From assembly GCA_026419785.1 (NCBI GenBank), contig JAODTK010005509.1, positions 186,001 to 250,000 on the forward strand: a stretch of 64,000 bases of DNA. The letters are read 5' to 3'. The notes below the pieces were generated by a model, which saw only the letters and a list, made by a program, of their open reading frames with translations, did not search any database and had not been told where the DNA came from. Numbering within the stretch: position 1 is the stretch's first letter; every line of letters starts with the position of its first letter. Shown here piece by piece: positions 37,747 through 50,517 of this stretch. A program made the translations under genes and the position numbers. Source of the DNA: Sclerodactyla briareus (taxonomy: Eukaryota; Echinodermata; Holothuroidea; Dendrochirotida; Sclerodactylidae).

Positions 37747-38036
37747 CTGCAAGTGGAATGGGAATGTCGTTTTATGTTCAGAATGAGCTCTACAAGATAT
37801 ATATTTACTTCCTACAATATTTGCTGGATATTATAAGCAGAATTAAAGCACTAGCCATTTAAATTCGAGAGGCAAGAATCGAGCAGGTAGCCAGAAATTC
37901 GGGCAGTCGTGATAGTTTTGCTTAATCTTCAACGAATTTCATCAATCGCTGCCCGAATTATTTCAATTGTTCGGTGAAAGAATTCAACAGCATATGCCGC
38001 GGTGGGGGTAATGCTGCTCTGTATCGGTTAACAATG

Positions 38037-38101
38037 CCCATTCTCTGTAGGGGTAATGACGCCCATTCTCTGTAGGGGTAATGACGCCTATACTCTGTAG
38101 G
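38037..38101. repeat. 25-bp minisatellite, about 2.6 units
   Basis: Units of CCCATTCTCTGTAGGGGTAA plus TGACG, the last diverged. It lies in the long intron between the first two identified receptor exons. Confidence 0.85.
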
Positions 38102-39990
38102 TGACATTTCTTCGACGCCTGTGTTTCTGTATGATGTGACTACAATACACTTGACTATCTTCACCGTATTATGTAGCCATTTTCGCTCAGTAGTCAATAT
38201 GAAAGCAGTTTTTTTTTTCGGTTTGGCTCAGTAGAATCTTAAGTATAACTTTGGTAGTATATGAGGCATTGCGTTCAAGTGCGTAAAGTGGTTCCATCGA
38301 ATGGAGAGATTCCGCTCTCGTTTTTTCCCTAAAAAAATGAACTTTTTAAACAAAAATGTTGCTTTCTATTCTGTAAATTACCAATATTTTTAAATACTCA
38401 AATTTGATGATATTTGGATGATGTGTTCGTACTAAGCGAGATTAGGGACGAAGAAAATAAGGAAAAATGCCAGCATGCTCAACAGTGATAGAACCATACC
38501 AGTGATCACATAGCGATGGGGGGGACTTCTAAATCTTGTAGCAGCCTACGTGACAAAAAAGTTCGAAACATTCTCGATGTATTTTCAACACTTTTTAATA
38601 CTTTTTAAAAACGTTGCCGCTAATGGCTGCAGAACATTTCTATACAGGTAATATGCAATTAATTATGGAGTGCGACATAGTCCAAACATTCGATGAAGCG
38701 CGCCAAAGAATATTGATATTTTTTCTAATTTTATTGCAAGAACATTAATAAAGCTCCGATCAATCACGGAAGGATAACCAAACACGAGACGTAACCGGGG
38801 GAGGGGGTGGAATCGGGAGAACAAAACTGTTATGTTGATTAGAAATCTGCGTGTCATGCCCACCCTCTATTGTTCCAGAAGGGAAGAAGTGGGCAGGTCC
38901 CAATTCCGAGTCTCCGAGTCCCTATTAAAACTGGACCATTCGGTATGACGTTTCCTGGGTGGGGGCGAAGCTCATTCCAGTTGTGCCACCACCCCGTAAT
39001 ATGATAATCACCACAAGCGGAGGTATCATCGAGAAGTTCAAACAATAGCCATGTAATTGCACAATGTAATGCAGCAGTGCCAACTAACAAGTAAATGCAC
39101 TAAACAACCCATATGACCCACTGCTCCTCCCCTACCAATCCACTGTTAACGATTCTAAGACGATACCGTATATAAACCTGGGAAAAGGGTTATAATAACC
39201 TTTTTCCAGGTGGCAGTTGTCACTTTGGAGTATTTGTCACGCATTCAAGAACATCGCTATTCCCATGGTCTTTGCAGACAGGCGAGAACCATAGCTGCCT
39301 TCAATTTTGCTTGAGCGAATGATGACATTGACAAACGAAGACATCGCGTTCTGTGATAATCAATGTCGATGTCAGAAATCTGCAGTTCCGAGATTTTTCC
39401 GTGGACGTTTCTGCGCGGTCTCGAACCGCATGGTGGTCTCAAACCGAGACCTCGGATCCGAACAGCCGAGTCCTAGTCCGAGGGTCCGAGTCATCGAGCC
39501 CGAGTTCGAAGTCCAAACCCGAGTCCTCGGAACTCTGACTGGACTCGAGTATTCCAACACTGAATTCCAGCACTATGATCGACAAAAGAGACCAACAGGA
39601 CCAATAAACAACGTACTTGTCGATAACAACAAAAATTCCTATACAGTCTCATCTGCATCTGCGCCAGTAGTCACTCCTATACAACAAAATGTGAGTGCCA
39701 GCTGTCCGAGACAAATACAGCACGCTCTTGTTTCTCATTCTTCCTCATTCGTTCACTCCATTGTCAGGAACCTCTGCCGTGGGATTGCTTTGTCATCTGT
39801 CTGCTTCGGCAAGCTGCCTCTCACTACTGATTTAATCGCTCTTTCGATCCCCTGTCAACGGGCCTCATCAAAGTTTTAGGGCCTTTGCGCCCATGAAAAA
39901 ACACCTCCGTCCACAGTTAAGGCACTGATGTCCAAATTATAGAATCGCTACGTTAAACCTAGATGGTGGATGACATTCGCCTACGTAGTC
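38102..39990. other. Long-intron sequence, no second gene recognised
   Basis: A plus-strand frame of 190 codons at 39307-39879 is the longest here. It has no recognised domain, and part of it (about 39440-39545) is a low-complexity stretch of repeated CCGAGTC words, so I do not call it a gene. The rest shows no exon-like signals. Confidence 0.4.
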
Positions 39991-40001
39991 TAAAAATATA
40001 T

Positions 40002-40034
<33 letters not shown>

Positions 40035-40134
40035 TAATATATATATATATAATATTATTATATATATATATATATCATATATTATATAAGATATATCTAT
40101 ATATTATTAGATATATATGCTATATATATTATAG
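39991..40134. repeat. (AT)n microsatellite
   Basis: About 140 bases of alternating A and T with a few interruptions. Confidence 0.9.
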
Positions 40135-40329
40135 ATGACCAATTTTCTGTGGGGAGGGCAGGGGTAGGAAAGGTTGTCAAAGGAACAGAACAAGGGGAAG
40201 GGTAAAAATTAATATTCCGTGTGCACGACTGAAAAGAAGAGGAAATCGCCGAACCAAATACTCACTCATGAAGCACATACCAGGAAGCACCTCGCTGCTT
40301 CTTTAGCTGCTTCCAATCACCCAGCCTTC

Positions 40330-40690
40330 TCCTGACAAGCGACCAAGCCGGGCCTCACCCCCTCCATATGGAGGGTTGGGTAGGCAAGGATCTGTTGTTG
40401 TTGATGGGACCCATGTGGGTCCACATGGTCCCCATGGGCCCCCACATTGACGAATGATAGAACTGTGTGTGATGGGCCCATGTTGGGAGGTCGGGTGAAG
40501 TGTGGGCGAAGGCCCATGAGCCCAAAGCAAAGTTTGCCGAGGTGAGGCCACATAGCAAGGAGGACGAAACATTCATGGGCTATCCAGGGGGCCTCACACA
40601 GCAGACCTTGTTTGCCCATATATGGGGAAAGATGGGCCCCAATAAGCCGTATCGTAGTTCTAATGCGGGCCTGCTCACCACGAACAGTTA
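40330..40690. repeat. G/C-rich repeat family, third locus
   Basis: Shares GCCCATGAGCCCAAAG, AAAGTTTGCC, ACATTCATGGGC and ATATATGGGGAAAGATGGGCC with the units at 14060-15012 and 19430-20740. The open frames on both strands come from this composition and encode no recognised protein. Confidence 0.5.
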
Positions 40691-41619
40691 CGGGGAATAG
40701 CGAGATTCGGTCAAGATTCCCCCCATATGCAATATCGTGTCGGGTATTTTTGAACTGTCTCCACTTTCGAAAAACGCAACCAATTCATCCCTGTTTCGGA
40801 TGGGATTGTTGAAAGGTTGGGGGGAGTGGGCGGGGGGGGAGGTCTGTAAGTTTTGTGATGACAGCCATTCGTAATGTTACGGCAGGGGAGTTTCGAAAGA
40901 TCGTCTGCACACTGTACGGTCAAAGTAGGAACGCAGTCATTCGCATGACCTTTGACACAGTACATATCATCTCATAACTGTAACTCCGAACTGGCTTATA
41001 AACACCACACACCAATCTTGGGTGAATGGTTTCCAGGGCGGCCTCGATGAGGCCCAATAGCCGCAATTACAGACCCAAAAGCTTAGGGGCGACAAGGGGC
41101 TGCAGCCCATTGTTATAGGGCCCGTATGGGCAGTTGATGGTTTTGCCTTTCCCTTCCATCCACCGAATCGAAGTAGCACGCCAAAAGAGTGATCTAGGCA
41201 TCACATAGATTCCCTTGTAGGATTGCATCAGACCAAGACGAGCAGCAAGGTGTAATACAACTTCACAACCCCCCCCCACCCCCCTCAACGCACGCACCCA
41301 CCCCACGAACCAGACAACCCATTATGCCTCTTCCCATCGATTATGCGCCCCCCCTCCCTTTTTGCACGGTTTCTCACACCTTGCTAAATCCTATTGACTA
41401 TCCTACACACAAGTTACTGCCCCCTATCCCTTGTTACTTGTTGGACTACAATATTTGTATTCGAGTCGAAACCCTTTTCCATCCGATCTTCTTAGAGTTA
41501 TCTACCCCGTGTAAAACCTACAACATCATTTGTTATATCGTCCCCTATAATAGCATTAATGTTGATATGGAAGCAAGATTACCATGCTAACTATAATGGT
41601 TATATATCCCCCTTCCAAG
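40691..41619. other. Long-intron sequence, nothing recognised
   Basis: Short frames only. C and G runs occur near 40833 and 41270. No repeat or exon identified. Confidence 0.45.
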
Positions 41620-42366
41620 GGTGGCGCCAGCGCGGCGGGGGCAGGGGGGCCATGCCCCTCCCCCGTCGGGGAAGTGGCCCCCCCCCCCGTCGGGGAATTT
41701 TTACCATCTCGTCGGGAACCGAGTGGTACGCTAAAATGTACAAACCCCACGAGGGCCTGTTGCCCCCGACAGTATATATTTCCAAAATGATTTATAGTGA
41801 ATAAACTGCCTATATGAAGCGGAAAATTTTCCGCGCGCTTCGCGGCATCATATCTTTCTATAGGATTGCCAAGTTCCTCGCTCGGGTTTAGATCAACGTC
41901 ACATTCTGCCTACAGACTATACAATCGTGGAATTATATAGATAGGATACACCAAGCATAATGGGTACCTTCGAAATGTCCCTGCCAAGAGATTAATGTTG
42001 CAATTCTGTTGGAGAGGATGTCGTTCATGCAGTCTATCACTGTTTTGCCCTGTTGTAGAGTGGTGTGTGGCTTTCAGACGCAGTGCCCAGAGATTTCCTG
42101 TGCAGTGTTTTTGGTAAACTCCTGACCCTATCCTACTAATAATAGGAGGCCGCCCCCGACCGATCAGATTGAGTGGGAAGCTTAGAAGTAAACATTGACC
42201 TTTCAATGTGTACCTCTTTTCTTTTTTATCTTCAAGAAAAATGTTCAAAAACTGAAAAATTCAAAAATGCAGTTTGAACTAGGGTAGGGTGAGCATCGTC
42301 GGGGAACTTGCCCCCCCCCCCGTCGGGGAACTAGGAACCCCTTCGTCGGGAAATCCTGGCGACACC
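41620..42366 (+). mobile_element. Non-autonomous TIR element, copy 1 (about 747 bp)
   Basis: Left end GGTGGCGCCAG, right end CTGGCGACACC, so the tips are inverted repeats of about 11 bases. Just inside both ends the word CCCCGTCGGGGAA recurs in the same orientation (two at the left, three variants at the right). An internal GCGCGCTTCGCG palindrome sits near 41832 beside AAATTTTCC. No coding frame. The reverse-oriented copy at 50518-51260 matches it along most of its length. Confidence 0.8.
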
Positions 42367-43058
42367 ACGCACCACTGCCCCCTTCCTTGCACCAGATACC
42401 AAGATTTTTTTGAAAAATACCTAAGGAGCTCAGTTCATACTTCGACGCCAGACCAGTCCGGGGTTGAAGGACGGCCCGGCCAAGACGTTCACACGTTCAT
42501 ACTTCGTTGCGTAGTTTTTACTCGCCGACGCTCACCGACCGCACAGTAGAAACGTCTTTCACGCGCCGACGCGTTCCAATTCATACTTCCCGGCGATGAT
42601 GCGTGCGGCCTGTGCTGGTCAGTACATAACTGCACAAATTTTTCCAAGAATATACATCTCGAATGAAAAAAATGGATTTCTGACAGTGAGGAAGAATTTG
42701 CGCAGTATTCGGTTTGGTAATCAATCGAGAAAAAAAAGGGGGAGGCAGTGGTACATGAAACGTTTAAATATCCCCAGAATGATGATTTGGGCGATTTCAC
42801 TCTTTAGTGACTGATATGCGTAAATGCAAGCTGACGAAATTCATCCGCGACTACTGTGTAGAATGACCCCCGCATGATTTGATTACCTACTATCATCGTA
42901 TCGCCCCGTTGATGAGTCCCGAGGACAACTCATGTCCCCGGGTCCCCAGCGGAAAGGCTGCGGTACCCTGCGTATCTTAGCCAGTGGAAAGTCGCAGCAG
43001 AGTGTAGCATATAGTTTACTTTTTGGGGAATCCCCCGTAAACGCTGTATTCCACAAAC
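42367..43058. other. Long-intron sequence, nothing recognised
   Basis: A minus-strand frame of 103 codons is not recognised. TTGATGAGTCCCGAGGAC at 42909-42926 superficially recalls a hammerhead ribozyme core but lacks essential parts. Confidence 0.45.
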
Positions 43059-43768
43059 TGTTACATCCCTATATTCCGATCTCTCTTAATATTCCGACCT
43101 CCCTATGTTCCAACACAGTCGATTGGTTTTATTCCAGAAAAAAAATCGGCTGTATGTTCCGACCTCCCTATGTTCCGACCTCCCTATTTTCCAAATGGTC
43201 TTGAACATAAGAACGTTGTTTATATTCGAAACAAAGACTCCATATTCCGACCTCTCTATATTCGACCGCTCTATGTTTTTTCCGACTCCCGATTTCGACT
43301 GTCGGAACATAGAGACCTTTTTTCACATCGAAAAAAAATCTCACTATATGTTCCGACTCTCTATGTCCGACTCCCCATGTTCTGGCTGGTCGGAATATAG
43401 AGACTTTTTTATTCGGAAAAAAAAAATCGTCTCTTGTTCCGACCTCCCTGTGTTCCGACGATTGGACTGGTCGGAGCAATATGAGATTTTTTTTTAGCGA
43501 TAAAAAGCGTCTCTAATATCCGACTGGTCGGAAAATGAGACGAGCCCCCCTTCCCACACCGACGGTGAAAGAGGGGTGGATGGAAAGGGCGACATTTCCT
43601 CATCTGAGTCGACTCATTCATCACGTTCTTAACTAGACGCTCGATTATTTAAAACTTGGACTAAATAAAACCAGACTTTAACACATATGGAGCTGGAACA
43701 CCGGGAGGTCGAAATATAGAGAGGTCGGAATATTGGGAGGTCGGCATATAGGGGTGTTACCCTTCCAA
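43059..43768. mobile_element. Foldback element made of tandem hairpin units
   Basis: The ends GTTACATCCCTATATTCCGA (left) and TCGGCATATAGGGGTGTTAC (right) are imperfect inverted repeats. Between them the word TTCCGACCTCCCTATG and its reverse complement alternate, spaced by A or T runs of 7 to 10 bases, giving roughly 85-100-base units each able to form a hairpin. No coding capacity is seen. It may be a foldback transposon or an expanded subterminal array of one. Confidence 0.7.
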
Positions 43769-46700
43769 ACTTGCAAGGCATTAGGACAGCTATGCCGAAT
43801 TTTTTCCTTTTCATTCAACAGAGTTTTATTAAATTATTTCCGCCAAAATCTCACCCCATATATCTTGCAATCTCGTTTTTTCATCAGCCCCAAAAGTGAG
43901 TTTCGTTTGTAATTTCCTTTAGGCCTTCCATGAGAAGCACTTCGTTTCGCGCAGTCAAACCGCCGTTTAAAAGATGAACCTGGTTCATCTCAACGGACGG
44001 ACACGTTTTGAACGCGGGTCAACAAAACAGACCGGAAATGAGTCGCGCCGGCGAGACGCGCGTTTTCCCTACTTTCACTCCAGTGACCCTGCCGGCGTAC
44101 GGCAGGCGTCCAGAATTCCCGTTCCGCTTAGTGACCTGCGGTGAAGTATGAACTCGGGGCTTTAAGACTTCCGTGGCCTGCACTATGTCATCGACCAATC
44201 TGACGGTCGATGTACATGTCATATTTTACTCATGGGAAATATGCATGCCTGTAATATGTATATACACATTACAGCGGCTTACTCACGACAATCAGACATG
44301 ATTATTACTGAGCCGGAGAAGACTTAAAAATGACATCGTCATGTGAAGTATCGTAACTTTATCGAGACAGTTGTCAAGCGGACTCAAGCCAGCATCCTCC
44401 TGCCCGTAGTTATCCGATTGTGACTGTGTTCAGCCTGTAGCACACCACACGTCTATACGTACTAAGAACGTAAAATTATGACCGCAGACGGCACCATGCG
44501 AAGGGTTCGTAACTCTAATAACCACCTCAGCGTTCCAGGGGATCGACCTGTTGATACTCCAGGGTGTCACTACTTGAATTGTGTGCCTTTTAGTGTCAAC
44601 TTAGGGAGGTCATCTACAGGCCCACTACTAGTTCCTCCACAACGACTGAGCATTAAAGACTTCAGAAATGATAAGTGGGATTTCTACATAGCCGACACAA
44701 CCACTTAACCGGCTGTGCACATTGTCACACGGGGTACCTTGCAATGAGAACGAGATTATGGTTTGCCTGAACAATGTAATGTTCATGTCTGAACCCATGG
44801 GCCTATATACCCTAAAGCGCCACTGACAAACTCATGTTTAAAGGGGCGCTATATAAATTGTATTTCTATAACATCGGTATTCGGATCAAATCATTTCGCT
44901 CACGACATCGCTCGCTGATATTTCCTCTAAGCTAGTCAACCACTGCAGGCGCAGCGCAAGAGCAGAAAATCCGAGACAGTCATTCACGTTTTCATTATAA
45001 ACCACCATAGTTTTTAGTGGTAATGTTAAACCAGAGAGTCAAAATGCTTAGTGGTTCCTCCGACTGACCCGAGCTTATCAAGCGGAGCATTTCAGCTTAC
45101 AGGACAAACTGCAGGCATGATAAACAACAGACGATGATATCGTGGAGAATGAAAACCTTCATCGATAGGTCCAACCCCCATTTCACTCTACGATCTTCCT
45201 AGTTATCGGCCTTCAAAGTTTGTCGTTCTTATGTAGAGATATTTGGGAGAATTCCGATTGCTCATAACTGACGTCACACTTGGACACACAGGGAAATTAT
45301 GTTGTGGGATGGTTGAGTTTCCATTTTTCATTATGTTGAATAAGTCGGCATTTAGCAGAAGTTCCGATGTAATTTCTCTCCAAAGTGGACCTTCAAAACC
45401 TACCAACCCACTACACACCCTCTCCCATATACGGGAAAACTTGTTTTTGGCAATTGAAAAAATTGTGTACATTTCAATGGGAAACAAAGATGTTTTGCGG
45501 GTTGTGCAAGTATTACATCATTCTTATGCCTGATGGGCTGCCTTTTTTCGATCTTGCCGCAATACCCTGCACAAACTTCAGAGGACTCCCTAACGGGACA
45601 AGTTGTACGAACTTTCGGGTTTGGACTTCACGCATTCAGTTTTCCTCCAGGTAATATATATTAGCCTCTTCATAATTTTTCCGCTTTAACCGTGTTTTAA
45701 GGTGTAAAGATTTTGACATTGACGCTGACCCCAAAACCATACGGTTCGTTGGGCTACTCATTATGGGTAACTCATAGACCAAGTATTAACCTTGATCCTC
45801 CTTGGGGGGGGGGTCAAGTCTCTCGGGGTTCATAAGTAAAATATCGGCTGGGCTGCTCGTTCCCCAATTTCCGCATTTTCACACCAGATGACCCTCAATA
45901 AACACTTAAAACAATAGGGGTTGTTGGTACAGTAAGGAAGCTTCCAACCAAAGTTTAGATTGAACAGCCCCCAAGCACCTTTAATCCACCGTTTTCACGA
46001 TGTTTACATACATTCGAATGACCCCCCCTTTGACATGACCGCAAAAACAATAAGTTCATGATTCACTATGGGAACCGAGGATGAGTTTCATCCATGGAAG
46101 TGTGTGTGGTTGTTTCTAGTGTTTTTTTTTTTTTGGGGGGGGGGGTGGTGAAAATCACAGCCACCCTCTCCGAACATATTCGGTCTGTTCGTGTCGCTGA
46201 CTCACTGCCAAAATGATTCCTGATCAGATTCTGCATGCTAAAGTGCAGTAGCGCCACTAATTATCGGCTTCTGAAGCTGAAAAAAGGCATAACCCCTTGG
46301 CTTGGTTCATGAGACTATGCGGACTTCTTGCGCGCGAACTGGTAGGCCAAAACGGTTGACATGCGTTTTTTAATATTCATGAGGGGCTGCTTACTGGACG
46401 AATTCGTAATTTTGACGTTGAAGAAGACAATGATCATGACTCGTTCTTATCAAGAGGCAAACATAATGCCCGCCACGGGTGTCATCAATTCAAACGTTAG
46501 AGTGGCCAAAATATACCCCCATGCTTTACCAGCAAAAAATGAGTCTCATTTAATAATGCATAAGCTCCGGCGGGCCATTTTGTTGTGCGTCCGTCCTCAT
46601 TCCATTGGTTCTTATTAAAGAAGAGTTTTCTATATACGGTGGCTTCCGTTCTCTCCCGAAAGAGGGCGGGGGGGGGGGGGCAGCTCTAATAGCCTTCGGT

Positions 46701-47639
46701 TGCTATTCACAGAGAAGAGGAACGGGCCCTACGGATGTGAATGGCTCTTCCCCAGTGTAGTGTTCTATTCATTCAATAAGGATAAATTGCTTGATGACAA
46801 ACATTTTTTCAAACAGACAGATGGGCGGATGGACAGTTACGGCATGATACTGTTGGATGGGTCCTCTCGAGCGATAATCCCGGAGGACCTGAAGTATAAT
46901 TAACAGGGTATTCATGGGCATGAGAGCCTTTACAGAAGCCAGGGTGTCAGAGTGCTCTCTTTTCTCGTTCGATTTATTTTAATCTACGAGCCACCCTGGT
47001 AGTTATCTTCGTTCTTGGACAGGTTGGGACTGTAGTTACTAAAAACACACCCTGTGGAAAAGGGAATATAATACCATTCAGATACCCAGTACACCACACG
47101 TACATTATGTAATGCCGGGTGCAGGGCAAAGGGCAGGAGAAGTGTATTTGGTCGAGAGGTTACACGGCATCGTCAAGCCCAAATCCTACAAAATCTTAAA
47201 AGAATCAATCACAGAGAGTTGATTAGTAGTACAGACCCTGTAAGTTGAGAAATTATATTAAATTCCTGCTTATTAGGCTATTCACCCAACGTCATGGGGT
47301 CAATTACAATAGTACCGTAAATTATCCTCAAATTGGGGTTTGTTGTGTTAATGGGTCTCTTTTGTATCTGCTACTATGCGCTACAATATATACACTCGAT
47401 GCACATGTGAACCTGACACATCGGTACGGCCTAACAATTGTGTTTAGTTTAGGGGAAGCTTAGGGTCAGAAGGACAAAAATCCTCAATAAACGACCCGGA
47501 CGCCCAACAGCCCAGGAAAGAAATATGGAAACCAAACCCCTAAATGATTCGCCCGTGATTCCTGAAAAATAAATCAGACTGTTCTTGAACCATTCACACT
47601 CACAAACAAACATTTCAGGAAGACCAAATTCCACTCATG
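43769..47639. other. Long-intron sequence, no gene recognised
   Basis: No frame in this stretch resembles a known protein. Plus-strand frames at 46361-46618 and 46700-46903 are open but unrecognised. G runs occur near 45808, 46135 and 46668. AAAGGGGCGCTATATAAATTG near 44840 resembles 3' tails of some animal SINEs but I cannot show the rest of such an element. Confidence 0.4.
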
Positions 47640-50490
47640 ATCACTCTCTGCGAGAAGAAATATTTACGAATGTCTCACTGCCAGCGCTTGCACGAAGCTG
47701 AGACAGTGGCCTCTATTTGCAGTAAAGTTAACATTGGAAAATTCAAAGAAGTAGTGGAAGGGACGGGCCCAACGAGTCCATGGACAATTTGAAAACCTGG
47801 TTTCAAATCACCCGGAAATTCGACTCAGCTCCCTTGGTAGTTAGACCGAGACGACCTGCTTAATCTCTCCTCGTAGGATAAATTTCTCAGACAATGAAAT
47901 AGTTCTAGTTGCCCTACGCTGAAACGTTCAATAACCTGCTTGTCTTTTGCAAAAGTAGGGATTCCACAATTGTAGAATATTCCAGGTGCACAGTGGGGGC
48001 ACACAGTTGCTTCACAGCCTGACAACACTATCATTATCAAGGAAAACTGAAGGGACCGTCTAATCGAGCCAAGAATCCCAATTACATCTCTAGCCAGCTT
48101 TGGCACAATGCTTGGAAGGTTTTCAAAGAAGAATTCAAATACAAACCCCAAACTTTTTCTGAAATAACCTCCTGAATATTTTGGCCATTTAACTTGCAAG
48201 GGAAGCGTTAAGCGATTGTGAACCAAACATGCATAACTTTGCCACTTGTCGACATGAAAAACATTTGCCAGTCGGAAGAACCATTTGGAAATTATATCCA
48301 GATCCCTATGAACAATTTTCAGCATTCATCATTCGACCGACCTCCCGATGCAACTTGATCGTCGGCGACAACTTCTTTTAACCCGGAATGAACAGACTTC
48401 AAGATCGTCAATATACGCCAGGAAAAGTAACGGCCCGAGAACCGACCCCTGGGGAACATCACTAGTGACTTTGCCAAGAAGACGATTTCGCCCTTAATGA
48501 CAACTGTGTTCCCCTTATGAAGCCCACTACGAACTCCATTAAGGACCATTCCTCAATGCCAAAAGATCTCCCAAACTTGAGCATAGAAAACGCTCATGAG
48601 GAACCTTGTTCAAAAGCTTTCTGAAAGTCCAGGAAAATTATACAAACAGCAGTGCCGTTGTCACCGGACCTGTACATCTTCATGATCCAAGAGATAGTCA
48701 AACACGAACGATTTTTCCTAAACCCAGCTGGATTCCAATCGACATGATCATTGAAAATTAATCAACCATATGATCCCGAATGATTGATTCCATTACCTCG
48801 CAGACAACACTTCTATGGAATGATGGCCTGTAATTACAAGGAAGAGGACCGTTTACTTTCTTGAAAAATAGGAGAAACATTTGCTCTCCTCCATCATCCG
48901 GAACAATACCTTCTTCAGAGTTTATTGAAAAAATAATGAGCTAATGGAACAGGGACAACTCGCGCAAAGGATTTTATAAGAAAGGATAAACTTCGTCAGG
49001 ACAAGGAGCTTTATCACTATTGAGATTCTGCAGTTTCTCCTTACTAAACCACCGCGCGAGAACACCATATTACATACTATGCGGAGAAACCCAACACTAG
49101 AGCACAAAAATATCCAAGTTCTCATGAGCAAAAAACGACGAGAAATAATATGAGAAACATTAGCCATCTCCCCCCCGACCGCGCTCGCTGATTGTACTAC
49201 CCGATGTCGGAATTATCAAAGGACCATGCTGTTCTTCACTTTCCGCTTCCCTCTAACATAAGTGAAAATTGCACGAGGATTCTCTTTGATACTAGAGGCA
49301 ATCTGCCTCTCCAAAATCAAGTTTAGCACATGAAACTAAACGCGGGACAAGATTTTGCTGAACTTTGAAATGCTCTAGATCGGACACGGACCCAGAAGAA
49401 CGATAAAGTCGCGATAAATGTCGCTTACGTTGATGGCCAGGGAAAACTTCCCTATTCACCCAAGAAGGACCTTTGTTCTTACTGCGACGTTTACTCCAAG
49501 GACACGTAAACGTTCATAACCTCGTTAGCCTTTTCAATGAAAACATTACAAGAGTCAACAGCATTCGTACTTTCAACAATTCTAAGCCAATCGATTTTCT
49601 TAAAAAAAAACCAGAAAAACCCTCGCACATTGGCCTTCGCGAAAACAAGGCAACAATCTCTACACTCTTGTGGGATGTTGACGGAACAAGACACATTGAA
49701 AGCTAAAATATCGTGACAAGTGCACCGAGCTTACCCAAGCATTCTACATTATCTCAGGAAATCTGGATCATGCTTAAAACACTAAATTCAAATATTATGC
49801 TTTTGGGTAGGAAAGTACAGATGAAGAAAGGAAAACAATCCTGCGTGACATTGTGAAAAAAGCCAGATTCCAGGTGACTCCACTAGTACCATCAGACCGA
49901 AAAATAACTGGATAATTGAAAACACCATAATGATTGTAATCTTCCCAGAAAAACTTCGAAAAGCATGTAGGAAAGAAGAAGGTGTTGTCTTCCAAGCTAT
50001 TGGAGAACGGTACACAACGCCAACTAATAAAGAACTGGGAATCCCTGATGAGGTAGAGGAATTTCACACCAAACAGAGTGCCAAAACCACACCAATATCG
50101 CCTTCTCAAAACTATTCGAGTCAGACCTCACATACAACAAAACTCCAACCCCAATTGCAACGGAGAGGATCGGTCCATCTTGCCTATAAAAACACCATAA
50201 CCAGGAAGGTGAACCTCGGTCGTGGAAATATCACTGTCAAACACGACTCTGTAATACCATTGACGTCAGGCTGCGATTCCTGGACTAAAATCTGCACCTC
50301 ATTCAAACTTGTCCTGATCTTTGAACCATAGCACAGAAAAAAAAAAGGACAGCTGGCGACATATCTATCGACTATGTTGACGCTCGCCGACCTCCAACTG
50401 GATGCCTTACTATAACAAAACCATGCCAGTAAGCCTACGGACACCCAGGAACCCTCGCCCCCAAAATTAGGGTAACAACCCTTCACGCAG
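47640..50490 (-). mobile_element. CR1-like LINE with endonuclease and reverse transcriptase parts
   Basis: Reading from the 5' side on the minus strand: NEVQILVQESQPDVNGITES (endonuclease, about 50250), EDYNHYGVFNYP (endonuclease, about 49930), DKAPCPDEV (48988-49014), FLDFQKAF (catalytic block A, 48612-48635), VTSDVPQGSVLGPLLFL (about 48425-48475) and VADD (catalytic Asp pair, about 48360), then the thumb region to about 47830. This order is that of CR1/Jockey-type non-LTR elements. The frame is broken in many places, so it is inactive as read. Its 5' end lies just left of the TIR element at 50518. The 3' limit is approximate. Confidence 0.85.
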
Positions 50491-50517
50491 ATATGTCAAC
50501 TTGCCATAACACTCAGT

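Noticed and set aside
40303-40700. Overlapping frames on both strands rich in Gly, Pro, Trp and His
   Set aside because: They follow from the G/C-rich repeat composition; both strands stay open, which argues against a real protein.
42909-42945. Hammerhead-ribozyme-like word TTGATGAGTCCCGAGGAC followed by AACTCATGTC
   Set aside because: Stem II and a short stem III can be drawn, but the essential GAAA is reduced to AA, the first core C is T, and the flanking bases do not form stem I. It is probably a coincidence.
43086-43497. Frames of 70 to 130 codons on both strands in the 43-kb hairpin array
   Set aside because: They arise from the inverted repeated words and have no independent coding signal.
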